A DNA stretch of 64,000 nucleotides from DASVHS01 sp038244815 (GCA_038244815.1 JBBRTB010000012.1:67729-131728), one strand, 5' to 3'; positions 9,648-18,051 are shown, counted from the stretch's first letter. Program-made: numbers and translations. Notes: generated by a model from the sequence alone, not told the origin.

Positions 9648-9934
9648 TGGAGTCTCTCAATTTCCCAATCTGTGCCGACGAGTACTTCTAGGCGTTGCGG
9701 ATGAAGGGGGACTGTTCAAGCCCGTCACAACCTCGTTCCTCGCTGCTGGCGCATGGAAACAGCAGCATCCCTGGCGCCCGGGGATGGTCAATCGCGAGGT
9801 GAAAAAGCACGTTCGTCATCAAGCGGGTAGACCTGATGACTTGGCATCAACATATTGCAAGACGCGTGCACGCACCAGCAACATTCAATGAATTATATGG
9901 ATTACCATGCGTGCCGAATACGCGCACTACCTAA
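9648..9934. other. Intergenic stretch, no gene recognised
   Basis: Between the YeaO-like gene and the recognisable part of the gap pseudogene. It is less GC-rich near 9840-9910. Short frames here do not resemble proteins. The missing N-terminal NAD-binding half of gap might have decayed in this interval, but I cannot recognise it. Confidence 0.4.
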
Positions 9935-10624
9935 CTCACGGCCGCACATGCGCGACCGCGTCTTGCAAGCGTTCTCGAAACGCGTGGTCGTGTGCCGCGA
10001 CATCGCCGGTGTGCACTTCAGTCGTCCACGGCGTGAACGCGCCGGAAGGCTCAGCGGGCATCATTTCCTGCGCAAGCTGCACGACGAACTGCATCACACC
10101 GATCATCGAGGTCATTGGCCGCCGCATCGGGTTCAAGAAGGCTTTGATGACGACTGTGCACGCCTTCTTCCCAATCAATCGTGGATGGACCGGACAAACG
10201 CTTCCGACGAGGGCGCGCCGGGGCCGCCAACCTCGTGCCCGCGACGACGGGTGCCGCGCTCGTCACGACCCGCCGCTGCCTCAGTACGCAGGACGGTTCG
10301 ACGGGTTGCGATACGGGTGCCGATCCCCGTCGGTTCGATCGCGGACATTACGTCCTCACCTCGCGTGAGACCAGCACCGATGAAGTCAACCGGATTCTCG
10401 CGGAGGAAGCCGGCTCGAAGCGCTATTCGGGAGTGCTCGGCGTATCGCATGACCCGCTCGTCTCGTCGGACATCGTCGGTGATTCGCGCGTATCCGTCGT
10501 CGATCTGGAGCTGACGAAAGTCATCGACGGCGATCTGCTCAAGGTGATGAGCCGGGACCACAACGAATGGGGTTACGCGAATCAGATGGTTCGCGAGGCC
10601 CTGTCCGTGGTCAGCGGGCGGTGA
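9935..10624 (+). pseudogene. gap: Decayed type I glyceraldehyde-3-phosphate dehydrogenase
   Basis: Recognisable GAPDH pieces lie in order but in different frames: VVHGVNAPEGSAG and the catalytic ASCTTNCITPI with its nucleophilic Cys (about 10020-10095), GFKKALMTTVHAF (10132-10165), VDGPDKRFRRGRAGAANLVP after a shift (10181-10240), PQYAGRFDG and VPIPVGSIADIT in further frames (10275-10355), then TSRETSTDEVNRILAEEAG through NEWGYANQMV to the stop at 10624. At least four indels separate these blocks, and the usual SWYDNEWGY reads SRDHNEWGY. The N-terminal Rossmann domain is absent. Multiple shifts plus substitution of conserved residues point to real decay. A functional copy would have to lie elsewhere. 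Confidence 0.85.
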
Positions 10625-10668
10625 TCGAGAAGCAGCGCATCCCGTTTGCGGTGGGGCGGCGTTGTCTC

Positions 10669-10884
10669 TCAGTCAGTCACTTTCTTCAGCGCCGAGCCTT
10701 TGTGCATAGCGATGTGGTCGCTCTTGTCGCTCTTGATTTCGTACTGCGGCTCGTCCTCGCTCGCATGGTGCGTGTAGCCCTTGTACTGAACATTCTTCTT
10801 GTGCACCTTGATGATCTTCCCGCTCACGTGCCCGGCTTCCGAGTTCCAGGTCACGTGATCACCGACTCTGAATGTCTTGACCAT
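10669..10884 (-). CDS. DUF2945 domain protein
   Basis: 71 residues: MVKTFRVGDHVTWNSEAG, GKIIKVHKKN, YEIKSDKSDHIAMHKGSALK. This is the complete DUF2945 (hypervirulence-associated, Tudor/SH3-like) fold seen in small bacterial proteins. Biochemical role unknown. The ATG at 10884 is chosen because the family starts within a few residues of VGDHV; upstream in-frame codons are Arg-rich and unlike the family. It follows the Rieske/FAD gene on the same strand after 32 bp, so co-transcription with it is likely. Confidence 0.8.
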   Translation of the reverse strand: MVKTFRVGDHVTWNSEAGHVSGKIIKVHKKNVQYKGYTHHASEDEPQYEIKSDKSDHIAMHKGSALKKVTD

Positions 10885-10916
10885 GATGGGCCGCCTCCGG
10901 CGCCACGAGGAGCGTT

Positions 10917-12533
10917 CTACAAGGTTGTTGGATCGTCGTGTTTTGCCGCACGCAGCGGTGCGGATCCGGCACTTCCGCCTTTGGATGGTTCTGCGCGACG
11001 CAGCTTCGCGATCGTCTGCTCGAACTCGACTTCCGCCCGAAGACCTTCGAGATCGCGGTGAATCACGGCCATGGCGAGTTTCCTGCCATTTTGTCGATAG
11101 GTGATCGCGCAGTCTCTCGCGTCGAGCTGCCCGTCGATTTCGGCTTTGTCCCATTGCCCGGCGTGACCGACATAGGCGAGCCCGAAATCGTACTGTTCGG
11201 TCCAGAAGAACGGGACCGCCTCGAAGCGTTCCCGTCGACCCATAATGTTCCGCGCGGCAGTCTGCCCCTGGCGCTCGGCAACAACCCAGTGCTCGACCCG
11301 GATTCGCTCGCCTGTGAGCGGATCGGGCCAGCGTGCGATGTCGCCGGCCGCGAAGATGCCCTTGCTGCTCGTCTCGAGGTACTCGTCTACTGTGACGCCG
11401 CGGTCAGTGGCGAGCCCTGCCTGTTCCGCCAGCGAGATGGCCGGGCGCACGCCCACGCCGACGACCACAAAATCAGCTTGGAGGTTTTCTCCGTTCTTCA
11501 ACGTGACGCTGCGTGCTCCGATCGATACCGCGGTGGTGCCGAGGTGGAACGTCACTCCATGTTCTTCATGCAGTTTGCGGATGAAACCTCCCACCTCCGG
11601 TCCCAGGATCTTTTCCATGGGACATGTCTCCCGTCCGACCACATGTACTTCGATATCCCGAGCTCGAAGGGATGCGGCCACCTCCAGTCCGATGAAGCTC
11701 GCGCCGATCACCACCGCTCGACGCGATGAGAGCGCCTTGGCCAGGAGCGAGCTGCTGTCCGCCTGTGTGCGCAGGTAGTGCACGTGGGGCAGGTCCTCGC
11801 CGGGCACGTCGAGGTGAACCGGGTCGGCGCCGGTGGCGAGCAACAGGGCATCGTAGGGATAGCGGCTGCCGTCTGTGAGCGTCACGTGCCTGCTCAAGTC
11901 GTCGATCGAGGTGGCTCGAGCACCCAACTTCAACTCGATATCATGTTGCTTGTAGAAGTCCGCGGATCGCAGCGGATTCGACTCCGCGGCAGCAGTGCCT
12001 GCCAGAAAGCCTTTCGAAAGATTGGGCCGGTCACAGGGCAGCGACTCATCGGCGCTCAACATCGTGATTCGACCGATGTAGCCCTCATGACGGAGTGTTT
12101 CCGCAGCGGCGTTGCCTGCGGCACCCCCACCTATGATCACGACCGATCCGGGGATGCGAGCCTCGGGCGAAGGCGCGTGGTGCTTTGCGGTCTCGAGTTT
12201 CTCTCGAACGCACACGGTGCCGTCCTTCTGTTCGACCCGCCATTGGGGGACCGGGTTCAGCGCCGGCGCACGAAGAGCCTCCCCAGTACGCAGGCTGAAA
12301 CAGGCGTGATGCCAGGGGCACCGGACCGTATCGTCCACGAGCAGCCCCTCGTTCAGCGGCGCTCCATAGTGTGTACAGACGTTACCGATGGCAAACAGTT
12401 CCTCGCCGCGGCGCGTGAGCAGCACCGGTTCGCCGTGCGCGTGTCCGAGCAGCATTGCGCCGTCGGCGACTGTCGAGAGTGCGATTCCCTTGGCGAGATC
12501 AGGCCCGTTGAGCTTCGTGTCTGCTTCACTCAT
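10917..12533 (-). CDS. Rieske [2Fe-2S] / FAD-dependent NAD(P)H oxidoreductase (AIF-like)
   Basis: 538 residues. Residues ~15-110 are a Rieske domain with both cluster motifs (CTHYGAPL and CPWHHACF). From ~125 there is an FAD-binding fold (VVIIGGGAAGNAAAETLR), an NAD-binding GASFIGLEVAASLRARD around 270, and the FAD motif GIFAAGDIARW near 390. A reductase C-terminal domain follows (FFWTEQYDFGLAYVG). The same order is found in AIFM3-like proteins and ferredoxin reductases of dioxygenase systems. It probably moves electrons from NAD(P)H to an unknown acceptor. Its ATG overlaps the stop of a 57-codon upstream gene (ATGA), which in turn overlaps a DUF488 gene: a tightly coupled operon. Confidence 0.9.
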   Translation of the reverse strand: MSEADTKLNGPDLAKGIALSTVADGAMLLGHAHGEPVLLTRRGEELFAIGNVCTHYGAPLNEGLLVDDTVRCPWHHACFSLRTGEALRAPALNPVPQWRVEQKDGTVCVREKLETAKHHAPSPEARIPGSVVIIGGGAAGNAAAETLRHEGYIGRITMLSADESLPCDRPNLSKGFLAGTAAAESNPLRSADFYKQHDIELKLGARATSIDDLSRHVTLTDGSRYPYDALLLATGADPVHLDVPGEDLPHVHYLRTQADSSSLLAKALSSRRAVVIGASFIGLEVAASLRARDIEVHVVGRETCPMEKILGPEVGGFIRKLHEEHGVTFHLGTTAVSIGARSVTLKNGENLQADFVVVGVGVRPAISLAEQAGLATDRGVTVDEYLETSSKGIFAAGDIARWPDPLTGERIRVEHWVVAERQGQTAARNIMGRRERFEAVPFFWTEQYDFGLAYVGHAGQWDKAEIDGQLDARDCAITYRQNGRKLAMAVIHRDLEGLRAEVEFEQTIAKLRRAEPSKGGSAGSAPLRAAKHDDPTTL

Positions 12534-12703
12534 TTGAACGTCCCCCGAGGCGTTGGTTTCCGACGAATGCCGGAACCATGGCCGCCATCCGGCCCGACGA
12601 GCCGGGCATCGTCGCGGCCCTGACGAGTGTGCGCGTTCTTCAGCGGGAAGACGCGGCCATGCTTTTCCTCAATTCCCTCGATCAGTTTGAACTCCAGGGT
12701 CAT
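12530..12703 (-). CDS. 57-residue unknown protein, coupled on both sides
   Basis: ATG at 12703 overlaps the stop of the upstream DUF488 gene (TAATG), and the TGA at 12530 overlaps the start of the Rieske/FAD gene (ATGA). The product begins MTLEFKLIEGIEEKHGRVFP, has a central charged stretch (RQGRDDARLVGPDGG) and ends basic (RRKPTPRGTFK). No membrane segment, signal or known motif. I recognise no family. The double overlap is the reason to treat it as a real gene rather than spacer. Confidence 0.55.
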   Translation of the reverse strand: MTLEFKLIEGIEEKHGRVFPLKNAHTRQGRDDARLVGPDGGHGSGIRRKPTPRGTFK

Positions 12704-13380
12704 TACTTCACTCCCCTCTCTGTCCGCACCACATGAGGAGAGGCTGACTTACTCGTCGATTTCGAGCGTCGAGACGCCCGAATCTTTCGGTGAGGTTCCA
12801 ACGAAGATGGCTCACCTGGATAGCTGACTTCAGTGCCTTTGATCCGAGCCCAGGGAGTCAGCGAGTGAAGGCGAGCCCCGCTTGGGCTGGTGATCTCTCT
12901 CACTTCAATTCCTCGAGCCAACAGAGCGTCGGCGATGAGCGAGCGATGGCAGCGCCACGGCACTGCTTCTGCGCACATGACTGCAATTCGCTCGTGTTTC
13001 GCAAGCTCGATCAAAGCGTCGAGGTTCTTCCGGAACTCAAGCGTCTGCATGTAATCCGCGAAACCGCGGAAGCTGGCGTTATGCCAACCTGTGTTCGTGG
13101 AGTCCCGCCGTGCATGGCGGAAACCACCAAGGCCGGGCATGTACCGGTAGTGGATCCGCGAGCGATGCATCGCCGGTGAGACCTGGTCGCGGTTGAACTG
13201 CGGGTTGAATCGCGACCGCGGAACGGTGCGCACGTCAACCAGTCTCTCCACAAGATGCGCCTTGAGAAGGCGGATGAAATCCTCTGACGTGCGTGTCGAG
13301 TGGCCGATGGTAAAAACTACCAGTGGCGCCGCGACTGCATGCAGGTTCACGCGGATTGCTTTCTTTTCCATCGATTTCAC
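12703..13380 (-). CDS. DUF488 domain protein
   Basis: Up to 225 residues. The conserved core is VFTIGHSTRTSEDFIRLL, LVDVRTVPRSRFNPQFN, LGGFRHARRDSTNTGW and the cysteine-bearing AVMCAEAVPWRCHRSLIADA, typical of the larger DUF488 branch. A Lys/Arg/Ser-rich tail (after ~195) extends past the domain. The start is either GTG 13380 or ATG 13371; neither has a clear ribosome binding site. It is the first gene of an overlapping run that continues into the 57-residue gene and the Rieske/FAD oxidoreductase. Function unknown. Confidence 0.85.
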   Translation of the reverse strand: MKSMEKKAIRVNLHAVAAPLVVFTIGHSTRTSEDFIRLLKAHLVERLVDVRTVPRSRFNPQFNRDQVSPAMHRSRIHYRYMPGLGGFRHARRDSTNTGWHNASFRGFADYMQTLEFRKNLDALIELAKHERIAVMCAEAVPWRCHRSLIADALLARGIEVREITSPSGARLHSLTPWARIKGTEVSYPGEPSSLEPHRKIRASRRSKSTSKSASPHVVRTERGVK

Positions 13381-13436
13381 TCAAACCAGAGCGTCTCTGC
13401 GGCTGCTGCGTCGCACCCCCGGAGATCTGTGGACAC

Positions 13437-14444
13437 TCAAGACGCCGGTTCTGATTTCCGCATCGTTCTACTGTTGTTCTCCAGCGCCCCGGTTTCGGAG
13501 AGACCTTCCAACAGCATGTGGAAGTACACCATCCCGGCATAGGGCTGCCAGCGCTTCGTGACGCGTGCAACACCGGCATAGTCCAGTGGTTCTTTGCGGT
13601 GCTGCCACTTTGCGAGCCGGTTGCGGGCGCCGACGTCATCACCCGGGAAGACATTGAGGGGTGCCAGTCCACGAAGAATGACGTATTCGGCCGTCCATCT
13701 TCCAACCCCTCGCAGTTCGAGCAGCGAATCGATGACGGACTGGTTGTCCATCTTCTCCAGACGTTCGAAATTGATCCGCCCGTCGACGATGTTCTGCGCC
13801 AGCTCGTGAAACGCCCGCACCTTCTTGTCGCTGAAGCCCAGCTTTCGAAATGCCTCTGGTGACACCTTCAGCAGATCCTGCGGCCGCGGGAATGCGTAGT
13901 GGGTTTCATTCCCTCGCGTCAGACTCAGGCCGCAGGCGGCAGCCAGACGGCTGAGCAGTCCCAATCCAACTGTGAGCGACAACTGCTGGCAGGCGAAGGC
14001 GTTGGCCAACGTCTCGAAGATGGTGGGAAAGCGCGGCGGCTTCACGCCTCGGAACTTCTCCACCAGGGCCGACAATTTCGGATCTCCATTTGCCATCTGA
14101 TAGAACGGTGCCAGATCAACACTCAGTCCGAACATCTTTTCCACAAGAGTCCTGGCCTCGCGTTGGAATTCGGGTTGCAGGCGCGCACCCGTCAGGCAGA
14201 CTCTCAATCGCGGCGCCGGGCTTGCCCCGATCTGACGTACGGCCATCTCGACCGGCACATCTCCGAACGGGACCACTCGGCGATACGTGGTGCCATCCCA
14301 GCGATCGACGAGATTCTGCGGCCGCCGGCGAAGCGCCCAGGCCGTGAGGTCGAGCCGAAACGGAGGAATTGGAACGACGAACAACGTGATCTGGTCCGGC
14401 GCGCTGGCGAGCCTCGCAGCGGGAGTCCTATCTCGAGCGCGCAT
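13437..14444 (-). CDS. DNA-3-methyladenine glycosylase II-like (AlkA/HhH-GPD)
   Basis: 335 residues from ATG 14444, which has an AGGGAGAA ribosome binding site; the frame stays open upstream but that part has no similarity and no such site. The N-terminal ~120 residues match the AlkA N-domain (FRLDLTAWALRRR). Residues ~135-310 are the HhH-GPD fold: ANAFACQQLSLTVGLGLLSR, FSDKKVRAFHELA, and the helix-hairpin-helix LLELRGVGRWTAEY followed by NVFPGDDVGARN with the catalytic-position aspartate. Such enzymes remove alkylated bases to start base excision repair. No Ada or O6-alkyltransferase gene is adjacent. Confidence 0.88.
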   Translation of the reverse strand: MRARDRTPAARLASAPDQITLFVVPIPPFRLDLTAWALRRRPQNLVDRWDGTTYRRVVPFGDVPVEMAVRQIGASPAPRLRVCLTGARLQPEFQREARTLVEKMFGLSVDLAPFYQMANGDPKLSALVEKFRGVKPPRFPTIFETLANAFACQQLSLTVGLGLLSRLAAACGLSLTRGNETHYAFPRPQDLLKVSPEAFRKLGFSDKKVRAFHELAQNIVDGRINFERLEKMDNQSVIDSLLELRGVGRWTAEYVILRGLAPLNVFPGDDVGARNRLAKWQHRKEPLDYAGVARVTKRWQPYAGMVYFHMLLEGLSETGALENNSRTMRKSEPAS

Positions 14445-14835
14445 GCAGTCTTCTCCCTTGGTCTCCTTCGTTTTCGGCACGATCCGATCAGTGGTCAGCG
14501 AGGCAACGCGGCGGTTGGACATGCATCGAATCCCATGGGTTGAAGAATGCGTAGTCGGCCACCCCAGTGGGGGTGTATTGGTTACCATGAACTGCAAGAG
14601 GCGTGCGCGCCACGCGCCAACGGTCAAACCGTCGCGAACGGCTTCGCGAATCGCATCGTGCATCGGTGCGGATGTTGCCCGCGGCTGGGATCTGAGTGCG
14701 TACGCGCGACCAACTCGATTAGCGCCCGGGGTGCGGCCACAATCCTCGGAAGTCTCGTCACGCGTGACTTTCGCCGATCCAAACTAGGGGATAAACCGCG
14801 GTCATACTCGGCGACGACGCATCGGCGAGGTGGTT
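14445..14835. other. Intergenic region, no gene supported
   Basis: About 390 bp upstream of the glycosylase. Open frames on both strands here look like shadows (Arg/Ala-rich, no similarity). It must hold the glycosylase promoter; no repeat or terminator could be picked out with confidence. Confidence 0.4.
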
Positions 14836-15183
14836 TCAGCCGCCCTGCCCGTCCTTCACGTCCGCAATCGTATCGAGGGCGAGGGCAGCGTGGGCGTAAG
14901 CGCCGCCCGCGCGCATCTCCGCCGCAACCCAGATCGCTTCCATGATCTCTTCTGCGGTGGCCCCGTGCCGCAGCGCAGCTTTGGTATGACTACGAATGCA
15001 GTATGGACACTGGGTGATGTGCGCCGCCGCGACGGCAATCAACTGCTTGGTCTTCACGGGCAGCGCGCCTTCGGCGAAGACGCGTTCGCTGAAGGCTGTG
15101 AAGGCGTCGTGAATCTCAGGTGCCAGCTTCTTCCGCGTCGCGGCAAGCTCTCTCGTTGCCTGGGGAAAGATCTCCTTAGACAT
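14836..15183 (-). CDS. Carboxymuconolactone decarboxylase/AhpD family protein
   Basis: 115 residues. The motif CPYCIRSH (CxxC plus His) with the preceding KTKQLIAVAAAHITQ and following KAALRHGATAEEIMEA is diagnostic of AhpD-like alkylhydroperoxidases, which use the CxxC pair and His as a proton relay for peroxide reduction. The ATG at 15183 (MSKEIFPQATREL) is preferred over one 30 bp upstream because AGGAGG sits directly before it. The cupin gene lies just upstream on the same strand. Confidence 0.88.
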   Translation of the reverse strand: MSKEIFPQATRELAATRKKLAPEIHDAFTAFSERVFAEGALPVKTKQLIAVAAAHITQCPYCIRSHTKAALRHGATAEEIMEAIWVAAEMRAGGAYAHAALALDTIADVKDGQGG

Positions 15184-15289
15184 GTCGTCCTCCTCTTCCA
15201 TAGCATCGGCCACCCCCGCTTGAACCGTTCGTCCGAGGCGATCAGCCGGCGGTACTCGAATCGGGAGCAGCGATCGTCGCGCGCCACTT

Positions 15290-15685
15290 CTACGCCGGCT
15301 CGTGCCAACCGATAGTCAGCAGGAAGGAACTGTCCACGAGCGCGTCGACGCTGTGCGGCAAGTCGCTGTAGAGCATCACAACGTGATCCGCGGGGATGTC
15401 GACGTGCTCCTTCCCGACGTTCAGCCGGACGCGCCCCGTCAACGTGTGCACGGAGATGCTCCCCTCGGTCTTGTGCTCCTCCATGCTGGTACCGGCCTTC
15501 ATGGTGACGAGGACGACGCGAAAGTCGGGGTACTTGGCCAGCGTGCGGGAGCTCCGACCGTGTTTCCAGGCCGGATCGCTCTGCAGCTTCTTGATGGCGT
15601 TCCCGAGGCAGACCTTGACGATCGGAGCGGCGATGTCCGGAACTCTCTCGAGTTTCTGACGCGGGCGTCGATTGGTGGTGGCCAT
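15290..15685 (-). CDS. Cupin domain protein
   Basis: 131 residues. A single cupin barrel with GTSMEEHKTEGSISVHTLTG (metal motif 1) and LYSDLPHSVDALVDSSFLL (motif 2). The N-terminal ~50 residues (RRPRQKLERVPDIAAPIVK) are a family-specific arm. Often such proteins protect against or sense reactive species; the neighbouring AhpD-like gene on the same strand (about 106 bp downstream) fits a stress role, but the ligand is unknown. Confidence 0.8.
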   Translation of the reverse strand: MATTNRRPRQKLERVPDIAAPIVKVCLGNAIKKLQSDPAWKHGRSSRTLAKYPDFRVVLVTMKAGTSMEEHKTEGSISVHTLTGRVRLNVGKEHVDIPADHVVMLYSDLPHSVDALVDSSFLLTIGWHEPA

Positions 15686-16104
15686 GATGTGGGAAGTCTA
15701 TCGAATCGGCACCGGGATATAAATTCCGGGACTGAGAATCTCCACATTGATGTCGGGCTGCTGCAGAGGCCGTGGTGTTGGCCTGCGTTGATCTTCGTTG
15801 ATTGTCTGACGCAAGTAATAGTAGCGACGAGAGTTGGCGTCAGCCGATCAACCGCTATCAACGATGAGCACGTGAGCGAGCTCGGTGGCGGGTGGGGATT
15901 CGTCTGCCGGCTCGCGGATCTGGAAAAATAGCTTCGCGAAGTTTCAACAGCTCGCGCCGCGAGCGTTCCCCGTTTTTCCCTCAGGCGCAAAAAACTGTGC
16001 ACAACATCGCGTCACCACACCTGCGGATGCACTGTGGAAAACCGTGATTTTGTAACAGCGAAAGTGCTTGCATTGCAAAGATCGTGAACCTATCTTCACA
16101 TCAC
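15686..16104. other. Non-coding, relatively AT-rich gap
   Basis: No credible gene on either strand. The segment near 16000-16095 is less GC-rich and contains CTGTGCACAA and TGTGGAAAAC, which resemble DnaA boxes loosely. It leads straight into a tandem repeat array. The promoter of the cupin gene should lie at its left end. Confidence 0.45.
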
Positions 16105-16390
16105 TTCGGCATTGATGCTCTATCGCAGATGTCAAGATGTCGAAGGGGCTGAGAATGGCGCGATAGGCCATCGAGGCAACGGTAGCGGCGCGAATGCTCC
16201 ATGGCAGATGTCAACGCGCCGAAGCCGGCAACGGTGATGCGATGGATCACCGGGGCAAAACGGCGCAACGCGGATGCTGCATCGCAGATGTCAACGCGTT
16301 GAAGCCGGCAACGGTGAGGCGATGAATCACCGAGGCAAAATTTTGGCGCGAATGCCCCTTTGTGGATGCCAACGCGCTGAGAACGGCTCC
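16105..16390. repeat. Tandem repeat, about four units of ~79 bp
   Basis: Units share a core GCAGATGTCAACGCG..GAAGCCGGCAACGGTG followed by GCGATGNATCACCGNGGCAAAA. Core copies begin near 16124, 16203, 16283 and 16361, giving spacings of 79, 80 and 78 bp; the first and last are the most diverged. Short open frames across the units are a by-product. No RNA or protein role is evident; arrays of this type expand by slippage or by mobilisation of a palindromic unit. Confidence 0.7.
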
Positions 16391-16435
16391 GGGAGACAAG
16401 GGATCCCGGGGCCACTTCTTTTTTCCGACCTCCTG

Positions 16436-16533
16436 GTAGTCATTCCGAGCGCCGCAGAGCGCGAGGAATCTGGGCGGGGGACTCCGCCACCCGGATTCCT
16501 CGCCGTCTTCGCGGCTCGGAATGACGATCACTC
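16436..16533. repeat. 98-bp palindromic repeat, copy 1
   Basis: Identical over 98 bases to 16621-16718. It is itself an inverted repeat: GTCATTCCGAG at the left pairs with CTCGGAATGAC at the right, GAGGAATC with GATTCCTC, and the centre GGGCGGGGGACTCCGCCACCC closes the hairpin. Such TCATTCCGAG palindromes look like REP-type elements. Copy 1 lies outside the mscS gene. Confidence 0.85.
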
Positions 16534-16620
16534 TTTGCGTCCCCCCCTCATCGCCTCACTCCACGACGACACGCACCCGGCCGTCCTTCATGCGGTGGAT
16601 GGCAAAGTCCGAGCGCCTTT
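16534..16620 (-). pseudogene. Partial duplicate of the 3' end of mscS
   Basis: On the minus strand this 87-bp spacer between the two 98-bp repeats reads DFAIHRMKDGRVRVVVE then stop. It matches two parts of the adjacent MscS C-terminus (LNFAIHRK and KDGRVRVVVE) with the ~20 residues between them deleted. So the repeat and the end of the gene were duplicated together and the extra copy then decayed. Confidence 0.65.
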
Positions 16621-16718
16621 GTAGTCATTCCGAGCGCCGCAGAGCGCGAGGAATCTGGGCGGGGGACTCCGCCACCCGGATTCCTCGCCGTCTTCGCGGC
16701 TCGGAATGACGATCACTC
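16621..16718. repeat. 98-bp palindromic repeat, copy 2
   Basis: Exact copy of 16436-16533. Its last bases overlap the stop codon of the mscS gene (16713-16715), so the hairpin sits at the 3' end of that transcript and could act as a terminator or mRNA-stabilising structure. Confidence 0.85.
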
Positions 16719-17645
16719 CTGCGTCGCGCCACCATCATCGTCCCGCTCCACGACGACGCGCACCCGGCCGTCCTTTATGTGCAGGTCGCGCTGGGGGAAC
16801 GGAACGGAAATTCCGTGCTCGCCGAGTTTGCGGTGGATGGCAAAGTTCAACTTGCTGACGAACCCGCTCTTGTTGTTGAGCATCGTTGTCGTCCAGGCCC
16901 GCAACTGAAAATTGAGCGCGCTGTCGCCGAAGTCGATGAACGCGACCGTCGGCGCCGGATCGGGAAGCGCGTCCTCCACCTCCGCTGCCGCTTCGAGCAG
17001 AGCCCTCTTCACATCCTCCGGATCGCTCCCATACGAGACGCCCACGGGAATCCTGAACCGGATGCGCGGATCGGTGTAGCTCCAGTTGATCACGTTCTCC
17101 GTCACGAACTTCGAGTTCGGGACGATGATGGCGATGTTGTCGTTCGTCACTACGGTCGTGCTGCGCGCGCGAATCTCCGTGACCTGGCCCTCCACGTCGC
17201 CCACGATGATGCGGTCGCCGACCTTCACCGGCCGTTCGAACAGAATGATCAGACCGCTGATGAAATTATTCGCCACCTCCTGAAGACCGAGGCCAATGCC
17301 CACGCCGACCGCGCCGGCCAGGACGTTGAGCGTGGTCAGATCGATCCCCGCCGTCTGCAGGATGATCATGAAGCCGACCAGCAGCAGCACGTAGCCGAGG
17401 AGCGTGCCGGTGGCGCGCCGGGCGTGGATGTCCATCTGGCTGCGCGTCAGAACGCGCTCGACGAGCCAGCGCCGCAGAACGGAAACGATCCAGAACAGGA
17501 GTACGACGGAGACGATCAGCAGCGCCGCCTTCTCGAGCGTCACCTCGGTCTTGCCGACTCGAAGGAAGGGGTACTCGAGGACACGCTCGAAGCGTTCCCA
17601 CCATTGTTCCGGCGACGGGACGGAGAGTCTTCGCGATACCAGCAT
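16713..17645 (-). CDS. Small-conductance mechanosensitive channel, MscS family
   Basis: 310 residues from ATG 17645 (MLVSRRLSVPSPEQWW); an earlier in-frame start would overlap the OsmC gene. Three membrane segments are visible: ~38-60 (AALLIVSVVLLFWIVSVL), ~75-97, and the pore helix ~105-130 with the glycine/alanine-rich AGAVGVGIGLGLQEVANNF. The beta domain follows (FERPVKVGDRIIVGDVEG, VPNSKFVTENVINWS), and the C-terminus contains GISVPFPQRDLHI. MscS channels open under membrane tension to release solutes on osmotic downshift. The last codons lie in the duplicated palindromic repeat. Confidence 0.92.
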   Translation of the reverse strand: MLVSRRLSVPSPEQWWERFERVLEYPFLRVGKTEVTLEKAALLIVSVVLLFWIVSVLRRWLVERVLTRSQMDIHARRATGTLLGYVLLLVGFMIILQTAGIDLTTLNVLAGAVGVGIGLGLQEVANNFISGLIILFERPVKVGDRIIVGDVEGQVTEIRARSTTVVTNDNIAIIVPNSKFVTENVINWSYTDPRIRFRIPVGVSYGSDPEDVKRALLEAAAEVEDALPDPAPTVAFIDFGDSALNFQLRAWTTTMLNNKSGFVSKLNFAIHRKLGEHGISVPFPQRDLHIKDGRVRVVVERDDDGGATQE

Positions 17646-17676
17646 CGACGGCGATTCTAACGCTCTCCCCAGTCGC

Positions 17677-18051
17677 TCACTCGAGCGCGATGTCGAACGC
17701 CGGCGGCTCGAGGATGTGTCGCTTGACGCTGCAGTGATCGATTGCCCGCAGGATGGCATCGCGGTACTTTTCCGGGAACTCCGGTGGGAGACGCAGCCGC
17801 ACGCGGACGGTCTTCGTCTCCTCGCGAAGCAGCTCGAGCGTCAGACCGAGATCTGCGGTCGGAATCTTCCGCTCCTGGCAGAACCGCAGCGCGTAGAAGC
17901 CCATGCAGGTGGCCATCGATGTCAGAAAGAGGTCGAATGGGGATGGGGCGGTGTCCTCGCCGACGGGCGCCGGCTGGTCGGTGTGTACGATGTGACCACC
18001 GATCTTCGCATCGACCCTGACCCCGCCGGGAAACAGTATCTCAATAGACAT
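17677..18051 (-). CDS. OsmC family protein (YhfA-like)
   Basis: 124 residues from ATG 18051 (MSIEILFPGGVRVDAKIGG); upstream in-frame sequence belongs to the broken hydrolase next door. OsmC hallmarks: TAPSPFDLFLTSMATCMGFY with one active-site cysteine and IDHCSVKRHI with the second. OsmC proteins are thiol peroxidases against organic hydroperoxides; the YhfA branch keeps the fold but its substrate is unclear. It lies between mscS and the hydrolase relic on the same strand. Confidence 0.85.
   Translation of the reverse strand: MSIEILFPGGVRVDAKIGGHIVHTDQPAPVGEDTAPSPFDLFLTSMATCMGFYALRFCQERKIPTADLGLTLELLREETKTVRVRLRLPPEFPEKYRDAILRAIDHCSVKRHILEPPAFDIALE

Noticed and set aside
15990..16100. DnaA-box-like sequences suggesting a replication origin
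   Set aside because: Matches are imperfect, no dnaA, dnaN or other origin genes nearby, and the rest is a tandem repeat.
16105..16390. Tandem units considered as a CRISPR array
   Set aside because: Units of ~79 bp have no constant repeat with unique spacers, and there are no cas genes.
17645..17759. Longer N-terminus for MscS
   Set aside because: Ser/Arg-rich and overlapping the OsmC gene; ATG 17645 suits the family better.
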